Below, piece after piece: positions 20,820-20,950 of a stretch of DNA of 20,950 nt. The position numbers were made by a program, and so were the translations under genes. Position 1 is the first letter of the stretch; every line of letters starts with the position of its first letter. A model generated the notes under the pieces. It saw only the letters and a list, made by a program, of their open reading frames with translations. It had not been told where the DNA came from and made no database searches. Source of the stretch: a virus; the IMG/VR virus record IMGVR_UViG_3300046011_004811, positions 1-20,950 of that record. The stretch is one strand, 5' to 3'.

Positions 20820-20950
20820 ATGGCATTCCCTCAAGTCGATACGCCGTCCGGTGGCCCGCTGACTGCCGATGACTTCAAGCCCGTGCCCGCTGGTTGCGGT
20901 CAGCAGCGGTGGCCCGAGCGCCGGGTGAACTGGCCCGACACCGTGCCCAC
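20820..20950 (+). CDS. Hypothetical protein, truncated by the right edge
   Basis: An AAGGAG eight bases before the ATG at 20820 supports this start, two bases after the preceding stop. The visible 43 residues, MAFPQVDTPSGGPLTADDFK and on, hold several Pro and Trp (RWPERRVNWPDTVPT). The rest lies outside the window and no family can be named. Confidence 0.7.
   Translation, partial: MAFPQVDTPSGGPLTADDFKPVPAGCGQQRWPERRVNWPDTVP

Overview
The window is part of a temperate double-stranded DNA bacteriophage, either free or integrated as a prophage, with a short-tailed (podovirus, P22-type) head and tail module. It has high GC, dense ATGA/GTGA stop-start overlaps, a P22-type portal of 663 aa, a P22 gp10-length tail protein (473 aa), an N4-gp56-type major capsid protein and an XF1762-family gene. 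Together these suggest a phage of a beta- or gammaproteobacterium; a Burkholderiales host (Burkholderia, Bordetella, Acidovorax or similar) is my inference, not something the sequence proves. No integrase, lysis gene, tRNA, transposase or CRISPR array is visible, so both ends of the phage lie outside the window.

Layout. From about 18.44 kb down to position 1 nearly everything is on the minus strand and reads as one long rightward-operon equivalent. Its order is a Cro/YdaS-like regulator (18192-18443), an intrinsic terminator (18066-18112), and a small early gene. A replication and recombination block follows: a DUF1376 protein, a lambda P-like protein, a DUF559 nuclease, a 52-aa Cys-rich protein, a PAPS-reductase-family PP-loop protein, a helix-rich protein, a Cys/His protein, an XF1762 protein, RusA, a winged-helix-like protein and a putative Q-like antiterminator. 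A second intrinsic terminator (12228-12260) separates this from the late genes: TerS, TerL, portal, scaffold, major capsid, a head protein, a 45-aa AT-hook protein, a gp4-like adaptor, a small virion protein, an SGNH-hydrolase tail protein, a gp10-like protein, two small tail proteins and a glycine-rich adhesin that runs off the left edge. Two of these genes (5788-5925 and 15847-16005) are short and easily missed.

Immunity region (18.4-19.5 kb). A plus-strand XRE-type repressor candidate (18527-18949) and a minus-strand gene of unknown function (18840-19277) converge and overlap by 110 bp. They are bracketed by two nearly identical operator pairs, each CAAGTTCTGCTTG plus CAAGTTCTACTTG with 17-bp centre spacing, at 18459-18488 and 19389-19418. 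This is the geometry of lambda OR and OL: one pair faces the minus-strand lytic operon, the other faces a plus-strand early operon of small genes (19468 to the right edge). The unknown gene occupies the place of lambda rex, which makes it the best candidate here for an undescribed lysogeny or exclusion function.

How it works together (inference from the layout). The repressor would hold both operator pairs. On induction the minus promoter makes Cro and, if the first terminator is read through, the replication genes and the Q-like protein. Q would let transcription pass the second terminator into packaging, head and tail genes. Candidate specificity and virion-entry functions are the SGNH esterase and the glycine-rich adhesin at the distal end of the operon.
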